Below are positions 7,506 through 14,431 of a DNA stretch of 35,752 nt, piece by piece. The position numbers were made by a program, and so were the translations under genes. The notes under the pieces are model-generated. The model was not told the origin of the DNA. It did not search any database and saw only the letters and a program-made list of their open reading frames with translations. The stretch's first letter is position 1, and each line of letters begins with the position of its first letter. This DNA comes from Prevotellaceae bacterium (GTDB lineage: Bacteria; Bacteroidota; Bacteroidia; Bacteroidales; Bacteroidaceae), in NCBI GenBank assembly GCA_019420585.1, contig JAHZGX010000017.1:1-35752 (forward strand), read 5' to 3'.

Positions 7506-8810
7506 TCACTCCTGTGCCTTGCCTCCGCTCAGGATCCTGCCCGTGGTGCTGATGCCCTCCACGCTTACGGCCGGCTCGCACTCGTGGCTGTTGCCCCACA
7601 GGGTGATGGAGGCTTCTCCGTTGCTGTCCAGTTTGAGGTCGGGATTCCAGTAGAGCGTGCGGCGGTAGTCGGCATGCCGGGGCAAGGGACGCTGCTCGTA
7701 GTGGGGGTGGTAGAAGTCTTCGCAGGTATTGTAGCCAGTCCTTACATACTGGCGGTCTCGGTTGGTGGGGCGCACCATGTTGTCTGGCAGGGCCACCAGG
7801 TTGACCGTTACGCTTGGCTGGTTGGTCGCCTGATAGCGGCGGTCACCTTCCAGGCGGGGCGAGTAATCGGTGTAGACGAGCACCTTGTCCAGGTTGCATA
7901 GGTGGTTGTAGCGCAGTTGTTCCCGGATGTCGGTGAAGAATGAGGCCGTGTGCCCGCTCCATCTGCGCTCCAGGTCATAGGCACGTGAGATGCCCATGTC
8001 GCCAATGTAGAGGCGTCCCAGGTTGAGCGAGAAGAACAGGGAGCCCGGTAGCCAGGCGGGCATGAGTCCCGCATCCACCACCTCGTTGTACGCCTCGAAG
8101 GCCAGCCGTTGCTCCACGCCGTCCACCCATGCACCACCTTCGGGATAGAGAGTCACCTCGGCATCGGGGCGCTCCTTGCGCAACTTGTAATATCGCCGTA
8201 GTGGGCGCAGTGACATCACTTGACTGTAGTCACCGGCCTCACCGGGCTTGTCGTAGACGGGGAACACCCGGCTGTAGAGTTTGTCGTAGTCACGGTAGAA
8301 CTCCCTTGCCATGTCCTTGCTGAGGAACCATCGGCTTGTCGCCTTGGAGTGTGGGTGCTCATGCTCGCCCCAGTTGAGCTGCCAGCGTGTGTAGGCGCGC
8401 AGTTCGTAATAGCCCGCATAGGCAGTGTCGCTCAGGCAGAAGGAGCCGCTGGCCATGCCGTTGCACAGGCGCAGCGTCTGCCTTTCCACCATGTAGCCGT
8501 CCTGGTTGATGAGTTCGGCATAGAGCACGCCGCTGATGTCCGACGGTGCCATCTTTCCCTCTCGCAGCACATAAGCCTTGTACCAGATGGTGTCCCCCAG
8601 GAAGTAGCAGTTGTTGTCCATGTGCACCGACACAATCTCCTGTGGTGTCTTCCTGGCATACGAGGCCACCTTGCCGGCAAGCGTCCTCAGGGAGTCGTCT
8701 GCCATTTCCCCTTGCATGGCGGGGAACTGGCCGGGCGATGCCGGCATTTGGGCATAAGCCAAATATGCAGACATTCCCCATGCCATTGCTGTGAGAAGTT
8801 TCCTGTTCAT
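7506..8810 (-). CDS. MG2/alpha-2-macroglobulin-like exported protein, apparently shortened
   Basis: A 434-residue protein with a signal peptide (residues 1-20, ending AYLAYAQ). The N-terminal part matches the MG2-like domain of Bacteroidales surface proteins: MDNNCYFLGDTIWYKAYV near 63, then SGVLYAELINQDG and YYELRAYTRWQLNW. A YPEGGAWVDGVEQRLAFEAY segment follows near 215. The last 130 residues (VLVYTDYSPR, NTCEDFYHP, YRRTLYWNPDLKLDSNGEAS) resemble the C-terminal end of much longer relatives (about 800-900 residues as I recall the family) that carry more beta-sandwich domains and a TonB plug-like domain in the middle. The middle appears to be missing without loss of frame, near residues 230-250. 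Expected location is periplasm or outer membrane; the function of the family is not settled. A -7 box lies upstream at 8872-8879. Confidence 0.8.
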   Translation of the reverse strand: MNRKLLTAMAWGMSAYLAYAQMPASPGQFPAMQGEMADDSLRTLAGKVASYARKTPQEIVSVHMDNNCYFLGDTIWYKAYVLREGKMAPSDISGVLYAELINQDGYMVERQTLRLCNGMASGSFCLSDTAYAGYYELRAYTRWQLNWGEHEHPHSKATSRWFLSKDMAREFYRDYDKLYSRVFPVYDKPGEAGDYSQVMSLRPLRRYYKLRKERPDAEVTLYPEGGAWVDGVEQRLAFEAYNEVVDAGLMPAWLPGSLFFSLNLGRLYIGDMGISRAYDLERRWSGHTASFFTDIREQLRYNHLCNLDKVLVYTDYSPRLEGDRRYQATNQPSVTVNLVALPDNMVRPTNRDRQYVRTGYNTCEDFYHPHYEQRPLPRHADYRRTLYWNPDLKLDSNGEASITLWGNSHECEPAVSVEGISTTGRILSGGKAQE

Positions 8811-8871
8811 CTCGCTTGTTTGTTTTATGGGACTTTCACTGATGCCGGATATTCTTGGCCGTTCTTTGACC

Positions 8872-8879
8872 CAAATTTA
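8872..8879 (-). promoter_or_regulatory. Candidate -7 box of the MG2-family gene
   Basis: TAAATTTG on the minus strand matches the Bacteroidetes -7 consensus TAnnTTTG and lies about 62 bp before the start codon at 8810. No good TTTG -33 box is seen at the expected distance, so this is a weak call. Confidence 0.35.
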
Positions 8880-8931
8880 TTGTCGCGCAGAGGGGGGGCA
8901 GCCAGAGGCATTCGGCGAATTTCCTTTTTGG

Positions 8932-9058
8932 CACATTCACGCCTTTCTACGAAATACCCCAATTTTTTCCCAGTTGGAAAAAATATTTTTTCTAGTTGGA
9001 TTTTTAATTTTTTCCAGTTGGGGCAATTTTGCGAAACCTTTTTGGAAATCAAGACAAG
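8932..9058 (-). repeat. Dispersed intergenic palindromic element, copy 1
   Basis: Read on the minus strand, it begins next to the hydrolase stop codon (9060) with CTTGTCTTGATTTCC. It runs through GCAAAATTGCCCCAACTGG, an A-tract, a second CCAACT-GG-A-tract and an inverted T-tract-CCAACTGG (core about 8961-9024), and ends with GTGAATGTG (8932-8940). Two further copies with the same order of parts lie at 27037-27174 and 35091-35214. The A/T-tract inverted repeat would fold into a long hairpin, so in this position it may act as 3' UTR or terminator of the hydrolase operon. Confidence 0.75.
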
Positions 9059-9059
9059 T

Positions 9060-9890
9060 TCAGAGTCCGTTAAGCCATGTTTCCATCAGTTTGGGCCATT
9101 TTGATGCCGCCTCGGCCAGGTTGGCACGCATGCCGTAGCCGTGGCCGCCCTTTTCATAGATGTGCAGTTGCACGGGAATCTTGTGGTCGCGCAGAGCCTG
9201 GGAAATGACCAGCGCGCTGTTCCCGAAATAGTCGTCTGCAGTCTGGAACACGAAGAAAGGTGGTGTCTGCTCCGTGATGGTCAGTTCGGGAGTCAGCGTG
9301 CGGTTCTCTCCCAAGTCCATGTAGGCAGGATAGATGAGTGCGGCGAAGTCGGGACGGGCAGAGAGCGTGTCCGTGTCATCCGTGGCAGTGTATGATGGGG
9401 TCTGGAATCGGGTGGCCGCCCTTGCGGTCAGGCTTGCGCCGGCCGAGAATCCCATCACGCCTATCTGCTTGCCCGGGTTTTCAGCCCTGACCATCCTGAT
9501 GGCTCTCTGCACGTCCTGCAGGGCACCGTCCCGGCAGTCCGGCACACGGTAGCGGAGTATGTAGGCCGTGTGCCCCAGCGTGTTCAGCCATTGGGCTATC
9601 TCTGTTCCCTCGTGGTTGACGGCCAGGATGCCGTATCCTCCTCCCGGGCAGATGATGATGGCTTTCCCCTTGGGGGAGTTCACCACAGGGAATTTCTGCA
9701 GTGTGGGCGTGGGCATCTGCTTTATGCGCAGTATGCCGTCGTCCCCCATCTCCTGCTGCATTTCCCCTTTTTTCAGCGTCACTTCTGCCGGTGTCTTCTC
9801 TGGCCAGATGGGCTTCTCCTGCTCTTGTGCCAGTGCGGGTGCTGCCATCAACATGGTTGATGCCAGCAGCATTGTTTTAGTTTTCTTCAT
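9060..9890 (-). CDS. Secreted alpha/beta hydrolase (esterase-like)
   Basis: A 276-residue protein from the ATG at 9888-9890. An ATG at 9932, overlapping the yfcE stop as ATGA, would put 14 charged residues before the signal peptide and is less likely. Signal peptide: residues 1-21 (MLLASTMLMAAPALAQ). Catalytic parts are visible: oxyanion segment CPGGGYGILAVNHEG near 81-95, nucleophile elbow GFSAG with Ser149, acid near D219/D220 (QTADDYFG), and His250 in GGHGYG. This is the pattern of BD-FAE/acetyl-xylan-esterase-like hydrolases, often tied to carbohydrate ester removal. Substrate is not known. It is the last gene of a minus-strand operon starting with a GH43-like gene, consistent with glycan processing in the periplasm. 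Confidence 0.88.
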   Translation of the reverse strand: MKKTKTMLLASTMLMAAPALAQEQEKPIWPEKTPAEVTLKKGEMQQEMGDDGILRIKQMPTPTLQKFPVVNSPKGKAIIICPGGGYGILAVNHEGTEIAQWLNTLGHTAYILRYRVPDCRDGALQDVQRAIRMVRAENPGKQIGVMGFSAGASLTARAATRFQTPSYTATDDTDTLSARPDFAALIYPAYMDLGENRTLTPELTITEQTPPFFVFQTADDYFGNSALVISQALRDHKIPVQLHIYEKGGHGYGMRANLAEAASKWPKLMETWLNGL

Positions 9891-9928
9891 AGGTTCTTTG
9901 TCTTCTGTATGTTGTAAGTAATCTTCTT

Positions 9929-10420
9929 TCATCTCGGTATCTCTATTACTTCCAGGTCCTTGAACGTCCCCTGGTCAATGGTCAGGCGCACCAGGGTGCG
10001 CACTTGGTGCCATCCCTGCAGGCCGGCGGCTCCGGGGTTGATGTGCAGCAGTCCCAAGTGTGGGTCTCGCTGCACTTTCAGTATGTGGCTGTGTCCGCTG
10101 ATGAAGAGGGAGGGCGGGGTGGTGCTGAGGACGCGCCTGACGTGTGCGTCATAGTGGCCGGGGTAGCCTCCGATGTGGGTCATCAGCACATCGGCTCCCT
10201 CGCATTCGAAGCGCAGGTCGGCGGTGAACATGCGCCGCAGTTCGCCTCCGTCGCAGTTGCCATAGACAGCCCTCACGGGACGGAACTCCTGCAGGCGCGT
10301 GATGATGTCCATCCCGCCTATGTCTCCTGCGTGCCATATCTCGTCGCAAGGCTCGAAATAGCGCAGGTATCTGCCGTCCCAGTAGCCGTGGGTGTCACTT
10401 ATCAGCCCTATCCGCTTCAT
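9929..10420 (-). CDS. YfcE/MJ0936-type metallophosphoesterase
   Basis: A 163-residue calcineurin-like phosphoesterase with all metal-binding blocks in order: LISDTHG (DxH) near 7-11, HAGDIGG near 31, GNCDGGEL near 55, THIGGYPGHYD near 82, and GHSHILK near 108. No signal peptide, so cytoplasmic. The family hydrolyses phosphodiesters with Mn-type metals; the natural substrate is uncertain. Its start lies 26 bp inside the 3' end of the upstream MATE gene, and its stop overlaps a possible upstream ATG of the hydrolase, so it is translated as part of the operon. Confidence 0.92.
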   Translation of the reverse strand: MKRIGLISDTHGYWDGRYLRYFEPCDEIWHAGDIGGMDIITRLQEFRPVRAVYGNCDGGELRRMFTADLRFECEGADVLMTHIGGYPGHYDAHVRRVLSTTPPSLFISGHSHILKVQRDPHLGLLHINPGAAGLQGWHQVRTLVRLTIDQGTFKDLEVIEIPR

Positions 10421-11771
10421 TCTTGCGCAGTTTTGTGACCATGTACCACATCATGCCGCAGGCCGTAAAGAAACTGATGCTGTCAGACACCGGCATGCTC
10501 ATCCACACGCCATCGAGTCCCCACCAGCGCGGGAGCAGTATCAGCAGAGGTATCAGGAACAGCAACTGCCGCGTGACGCTCAGGAATATGCTCTTGGCTG
10601 CATGGCCGATGCTTTGGAAGAAATTGCCGATGACCATCTGTGCTCCCACCAGCGGGAACATGGCCACTATGATGCGGTAGGCACGCACGGCCTTCTCCGT
10701 CAGTTCGTCTCCTGCGCCAAAGATGTGTATCACCTGTGTGGGCAGGAACTCGCCGATGATGGTGGCAGAGAGTGTCACCACCGTGGCCCAGGCTATGGTC
10801 AGGCGCAGCACGGCCCACACGCGGTGGTTCTTGTGCGCTCCCCAGTTGTAGCCCACAATGGGCTGCATGCCCTGCACGAGCCCCAGGACTATGGTCACGA
10901 AGAGGAATATCACGCGGTTCACTATGCCGTAGGCTCCGATGGCCATGTCGCCACCTATGTCCAGCAGGCGGCGGTTGATGAGCAGTACCACCAGGCATGC
11001 GCAGCAGTTCATGAGGAACGGGCTCATGCCGATGGCTATGCACTGCCTCACGATGTCGGCTCTGAGGCGGTAGATGCCTCGTCGCAGGTGCAGCAGTTCG
11101 GAGGGTCGGCTGAAGAGACGCAACTGTATGCTGAGTGCTATTACCTGTGAGAGGATGGTGGCCCAGGCGGCTCCCCGGATGCCCCAGTGGAAGGTGAAGA
11201 TGAAGAGGGGGTCGAGTATCACATTGGCAGCAATGGCAATGAACGTGCAGTTCATGGCCAGTTGGGGATGTCCGGCACTACGCAGGATGGCGTTCAGGCC
11301 AAAGTAGCAGTGGGTTACCACATTTCCCAGCATGATGATTTGCATGTAGTCCCGGGCGTAGGGTAGGGTGGCTTCGCTGGCTCCGAACAGGTAGAGGATG
11401 TCATCGATGAACGGCCAGCACACTGCGGTGAGCGCAATGCCCAGCAGGAGGTTCAGTGTGATGGTGTTGCCCAGGATGTGCTGTGCGGCCTCGTATTTCC
11501 CTTGCCCCAGACGCACACTGATGACTGTGCTGGCTCCCACGCCCACCATTGCCCCGAAGGCTGCGGCCAGGTTCATGAAGGGACTGGCTACGGCCATGCC
11601 GCTGATGCCTATGTCGCCCACACCCTGTCCCACGAAGATGCTGTCCACAATGTTGTACACTGATGAGGCCACCATGGCCACGATGGCCGGCAGGGCATAG
11701 CCGGCCAGCAACTTGCCCACGGGCTGCTCGCCCAGTTCGGTAGGCACGTATGGCTGTTGGGGTTGGCTCAT
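10395..11771 (-). CDS. MATE family multidrug/cation efflux transporter
   Basis: A 458-residue polytopic inner-membrane protein with about 12 hydrophobic helices. MATE landmarks include ELGEQPVGKLLAGYALPAIV at the start, SIFVGQGVGDIGISGMAVASP near 48, and a second-half repeat with QGMQPIVGYNWGAH near 265. Members export organic cations or drugs using Na+ or H+ gradients. Length fits the family. Its ATG overlaps the stop of the GH43-like gene (ATGA, 11768-11771) and its 3' end overlaps the YfcE-like gene, so all are one transcript. The substrate cannot be told; the company of an exported glycosidase-like protein is not a clear hint. Confidence 0.93.
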   Translation of the reverse strand: MSQPQQPYVPTELGEQPVGKLLAGYALPAIVAMVASSVYNIVDSIFVGQGVGDIGISGMAVASPFMNLAAAFGAMVGVGASTVISVRLGQGKYEAAQHILGNTITLNLLLGIALTAVCWPFIDDILYLFGASEATLPYARDYMQIIMLGNVVTHCYFGLNAILRSAGHPQLAMNCTFIAIAANVILDPLFIFTFHWGIRGAAWATILSQVIALSIQLRLFSRPSELLHLRRGIYRLRADIVRQCIAIGMSPFLMNCCACLVVLLINRRLLDIGGDMAIGAYGIVNRVIFLFVTIVLGLVQGMQPIVGYNWGAHKNHRVWAVLRLTIAWATVVTLSATIIGEFLPTQVIHIFGAGDELTEKAVRAYRIIVAMFPLVGAQMVIGNFFQSIGHAAKSIFLSVTRQLLFLIPLLILLPRWWGLDGVWMSMPVSDSISFFTACGMMWYMVTKLRKNEADRADK

Positions 11772-12709
11772 TCCTGCAGGGTTATGATTTTCAGATGTGC
11801 ATCGTTGTTGTCGTGGTGCAGGCTCATGCGCAGTTGTCCCTGCAGGTCTCTGAAGAGCATCTGGTGCCCTCCGCCAAGGTAGAAGGGCTTTTCGTCATGC
11901 ACCCACGGGCCGGTTATGTTGCCCGATGTGCTTACGGCACGCCCCACTGCATACACGCCGTCCACGAAGGAACTCCAGTAGCAGGTCAGTTGTCCCGTGC
12001 GCTCGTCTCTCCACAGGAAAGGGGCATCCACCACCAGGTCACGCTCCTCCTTGCGCTTGTTCCACTGCGAGTCACTTGCCTTGAACAGGCGTATGGGACT
12101 GCCCAGCCTGCCCTTCAAGTTCTTGCGCAGGCGCACAGCCCACGTCTCTCCTATCCCGTTCTGCACTTCTGCACCGTTCCATTCTGCACTGTACACCAGC
12201 CAGGGCTGCCCGTCGGTGTCGACAAACAGGCTGCCGTCAAGGCACTGCTGTCCCTCTGGAGTCAGGCTGATGGGCTTGCCTTCCACCCATGTGTCCCGGT
12301 ACTTGTCGGTGGGCTTGCGGCCTCCGCGCAGCAGGGTGCAGAAGTTCACCCGTCCCTCCTGCTGGTTGGTCAGGGTGACTATGGTGTAATAGTGCCCGTG
12401 GTAATAGTAGGTGTCGGGTGCCCACCAGTGGTCGGTGCCGGCCTTTACGGTCTTCATCCAACGGTTTTCACCCAAGTATACGTAACCCATCTCACGCCAC
12501 ATCTCCAAGTCGCGGCTCTCGTATGCCTTCAGGGCCACGGCCTCTTCGGAGTGCCCGGCAGTGATGAGGTAGTACAGACCCTGCTTGCGGTCAACGGTGA
12601 TGAAGGGGTCTCTCACGCGGATGCTTTCCTGCGGGATGGTGTATTCCTGTGCCGTGGCACATACTGCTGCCAGCGTGAGCAGCAGGGCGAGTGATAAGAT
12701 TCTTTTCAT
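11768..12709 (-). CDS. Exported GH43-like glycoside hydrolase
   Basis: A 313-residue protein from the ATG at 12707-12709. An upstream in-frame ATG at 12748 would sit on the -7 box and is rejected. Signal peptide: residues 1-20 (ILSLALLLTLAAVCATA). The five-bladed beta-propeller pattern of GH43 is visible: catalytic base candidate Asp34 in RVRDPFI, HWWAPDTYYYHGHYY near 94-108, and pKa-tuning Asp158 in LDGSLFVDTDGQPWLVY. At the position where GH43 proteins usually carry the acid Glu (E-G/A-P), this one has VVDAPFL with Asp228. Family members cut arabinose, xylose or galactose links; the substrate here is unknown. First gene of the operon with MATE, YfcE-like and hydrolase genes; -7 box at 12746-12753. 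Confidence 0.85.
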   Translation of the reverse strand: MKRILSLALLLTLAAVCATAQEYTIPQESIRVRDPFITVDRKQGLYYLITAGHSEEAVALKAYESRDLEMWREMGYVYLGENRWMKTVKAGTDHWWAPDTYYYHGHYYTIVTLTNQQEGRVNFCTLLRGGRKPTDKYRDTWVEGKPISLTPEGQQCLDGSLFVDTDGQPWLVYSAEWNGAEVQNGIGETWAVRLRKNLKGRLGSPIRLFKASDSQWNKRKEERDLVVDAPFLWRDERTGQLTCYWSSFVDGVYAVGRAVSTSGNITGPWVHDEKPFYLGGGHQMLFRDLQGQLRMSLHHDNNDAHLKIITLQE

Positions 12710-12745
12710 AATGCAGATGCTTAATGTTCTTTGGCTTCCAGCGTA

Positions 12746-12753
12746 CAAAGGTA
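12746..12753 (-). promoter_or_regulatory. -7 box of the GH43-MATE-YfcE-hydrolase operon
   Basis: TACCTTTG on the minus strand is a full match to TAnnTTTG and lies 37 bp upstream of the start codon at 12709. No clear -33 TTTG is seen. Confidence 0.5.
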
Positions 12754-12966
12754 CGGAAAAAAGCCCTACTGCCCCTGCTTCTTCTCTTGTAAACTCTTGC
12801 CGGACGTGTTTTCGGGCAGAAGCAGGGAGGTCTCTCGGCCAAACTCAGCGTGGTGTACATCGGCGGGGCGTTCATGGAACTGTAGTTCATGAAGGTGCGT
12901 TCGCACACAGATTACGGGTATCCGACAAGAGAAAGGATGGTGGAAAAAATCAGACAAAATGGCCAT

Positions 12967-13119
12967 GGGGTGCGTAGGGTATGTAGGGTGCGTAGAGTAC
13001 TTTCCATAGACTTATATATATAGTAAAAATAAAGTGTGCTTAATATTAAGCACGGTTTGAAAGTAGTATCTAATAAAGTTTTCAAGAAACGGGTGTTTTA
13101 CCCGTCACACCCTACGCAG
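12967..13119. repeat. Composite intergenic element A (inward-facing short repeats around AT-rich core)
   Basis: Left end: three 9-bp direct repeats (GGGTGCGTA, GGGTATGTA, GGGTGCGTA at 12968-12994). Middle: AT-rich CTTATATATATAG and a TGCTTAATATTAAGCA palindrome. Near the right end is a hairpin ACGGGT-5 nt-ACCCGT (13089-13105), then the inverted end repeat ACACCCTACGC (13107-13117). Element B (27641-27819) has the same order of parts with a different end-repeat sequence. No coding potential is seen. Confidence 0.7.
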
Positions 13120-13163
13120 ACACGCTTTTAGGCAGGCAACAGATCTCGCCTTGCCTCCTTCCT

Positions 13164-13250
13164 CAAGTGACTTGTTTCCAATTGCAAGTGACTTGGTTTC
13201 AACCCTCAAATGACTTGGTTACCACCTTTAAGTGACTTAGTAAATGCAAC
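13164..13250. repeat. Four 21-22-bp repeats built on CAAGTGACTTG
   Basis: Units start at 13164, 13185, 13207 and 13229 with cores CAAGTGACTTG, CAAGTGACTTG, CAAATGACTTG and TAAGTGACTTA. The core is a near-palindrome (arms CAAGT/ACTTG around one base). The changes in the last unit are paired (TAAGT/ACTTA), so the symmetry is kept. Spacing of two helical turns suggests binding sites for a dimeric protein, but this is inference. Confidence 0.75.
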
Positions 13251-13390
13251 AAGACAACCTACCGGGCAGCATGGTCAGCAAGCGTGACCCGGCCATGCCC
13301 TGCTTCCCCCGGCATGAAGGGAGCACATTGCGGATTCCAATCTCAGGCACAACCGACACGAAATGTTAATATATGCTAGTAAATCAACCT

Positions 13391-13449
13391 TAATTCCATC
13401 TAATTCCATTTAATTCGAGACTGCCCCTCCGCCTCTGCCATATCTTTGC
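13391..13449 (+). promoter_or_regulatory. Promoter region of the HU-like remnant: three 10-bp repeats and a -7 box
   Basis: TAATTCCAT, TAATTCCAT and TAATTCGAG start at 13391, 13401 and 13411, exactly one helical turn apart. TATCTTTG, a full match to the Bacteroidetes -7 box, lies at 13441-13448. It is positioned to transcribe the truncated HU-family frame at 13558. The phased repeats may be an operator or an UP-like element. Confidence 0.5.
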
Positions 13450-13557
13450 ACCGTGTCCAAAAGCCCGTCGGCACGTTGCCGTCACGGCCTGTCCGGGAGG
13501 CTAAGGGGACGAGAGAGGGCAGACATGAAGTACAACCATCAACAACAGTCAAGCACA

Positions 13558-13692
13558 ATGATTCAGTATCAGTTGAAGCAAGACAAGAAGCGGAAGATGC
13601 CGCAGGCATGCGGCAAGTGGTACGCCGCTCCCGTGGTCCGCCGGATTGTGGACAAGGAGGGACTGGCCGAACACATGGCCACCTCCAGATAG
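13558..13692 (+). pseudogene. Truncated HU/IHF-related DNA-binding protein gene
   Basis: The 44-codon frame starts MIQYQLKQDKKRKMPQ and continues GKWYAAPVV, RIVDKEGLAEHMA before the stop at 13690-13692. This is the N-terminal third of the Bacteroidales HU-related family, where the usual protein is about 120-150 residues and continues into the DNA-binding arm and helices. None of the missing part is found in any frame downstream, so it looks like a broken copy, not a frameshift. It still has a good -7 box upstream (13441-13448). An intact small peptide with its own role is possible but less likely. Confidence 0.65.
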
Positions 13693-13823
13693 CGGACGAT
13701 AAAAAATAGCGTGGTTTCGCCGAACTCACGATATTTGTTGCTTTGTGAGATTAAACCGCGGGAATCCGGCAGTGTCATAGGAGTGTAGACAAAAGAAAAC
13801 GAGTACGAATCTTAAATGAAAAA

Positions 13824-14375
13824 ATGAAGATGAAGAAATTGTTGATTCTTGCGGCTCTGTGCCTGGTGGTACCGGGTCGGACGATTGCCCAGAATGCAAA
13901 GTCGGGCGAGGGGCGCGATGTCAAGCGCGCCGAGTTGATAGCCAAGTCCGGTGAGCGCCTGGCCAAGTCCTTTGGCTTGGAGAGTGCTGCCCGTGACAGT
14001 TTCCTTGCTGTTTATGCAGAGTATCAGGCAGAGATGTTTGCCACCAATGCAAAACGGAGCGGGCGCGGAACAGACCGGATGCAGGACGAGACTGGAAAGA
14101 AGGAGTTGACTGACGAGCAGGCTACGGAGCGCATAGAGGAAAACTTCAAGAAGCAGGAGGCTCAGGTGGAGCAGATACAGAAGCGGTTGGACATACAGAA
14201 ACGTTATTACGCCCGTTTCCAAAAGATGCTCACGCCGGCGCAGATACTGAAAGCCATGTTCCCCCAGCGCCCTCGTCCACAGAATGGCGGACAGCAGAGC
14301 GGATCCAGTAACCGTCGTGGCGGATTTGGCGGTTCTGGCGGCCACGGTGGATTTGGCGGTCCAGGTGGATTTTGA
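13824..14375 (+). CDS. Small exported Spy/CpxP-like protein with Gly-rich tail
   Basis: A 183-residue protein with a signal peptide (MKKLLILAALCLVVPG, cleavage near TIAQ at 20-23). The middle is all-helical and highly charged: a LAKSFGLESAARDSFLAVYA segment, then ELTDEQATERIEENFKKQ and QIQKRLDIQKRYYARFQK, ending LTPAQILKAMF. Repeated L-T-x-x-Q-like blocks and this helix pattern resemble Spy/CpxP-type periplasmic chaperones of Bacteroidetes. The last 25 residues are Gly-rich (GGFGGSGGHGGFGGPGGF). No close family name is certain. A second ATG two codons downstream (13830) is equally possible. It converges on the FMN reductase gene across a shared terminator. Confidence 0.75.
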   Translation: MKMKKLLILAALCLVVPGRTIAQNAKSGEGRDVKRAELIAKSGERLAKSFGLESAARDSFLAVYAEYQAEMFATNAKRSGRGTDRMQDETGKKELTDEQATERIEENFKKQEAQVEQIQKRLDIQKRYYARFQKMLTPAQILKAMFPQRPRPQNGGQQSGSSNRRGGFGGSGGHGGFGGPGGF

Positions 14376-14386
14376 CACTATGCAGT

Positions 14387-14415
14387 GCGGGGCGGGAATG
14401 TGGTTCCTGCCCCGC
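14387..14415. terminator. Bidirectional hairpin between convergent genes
   Basis: GCGGGGCGGGAA (14387-14398) pairs with TTCCTGCCCCGC (14404-14415) with one G-U pair and a 5-nt loop. It sits 12 bp after the plus-strand stop and 17 bp after the minus-strand stop. There is no long T-run, so efficiency is uncertain. Confidence 0.6.
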
Positions 14416-14431
14416 ATCTGTTTGAAACGGA

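Noticed and set aside
12710..13823. Possible insertion sequence or integron between the GH43 operon and the Spy-like gene
   Set aside because: No transposase or integrase frame, and no long terminal inverted repeats bounded by a target duplication were seen; only short repeats and the HU-like remnant are present.
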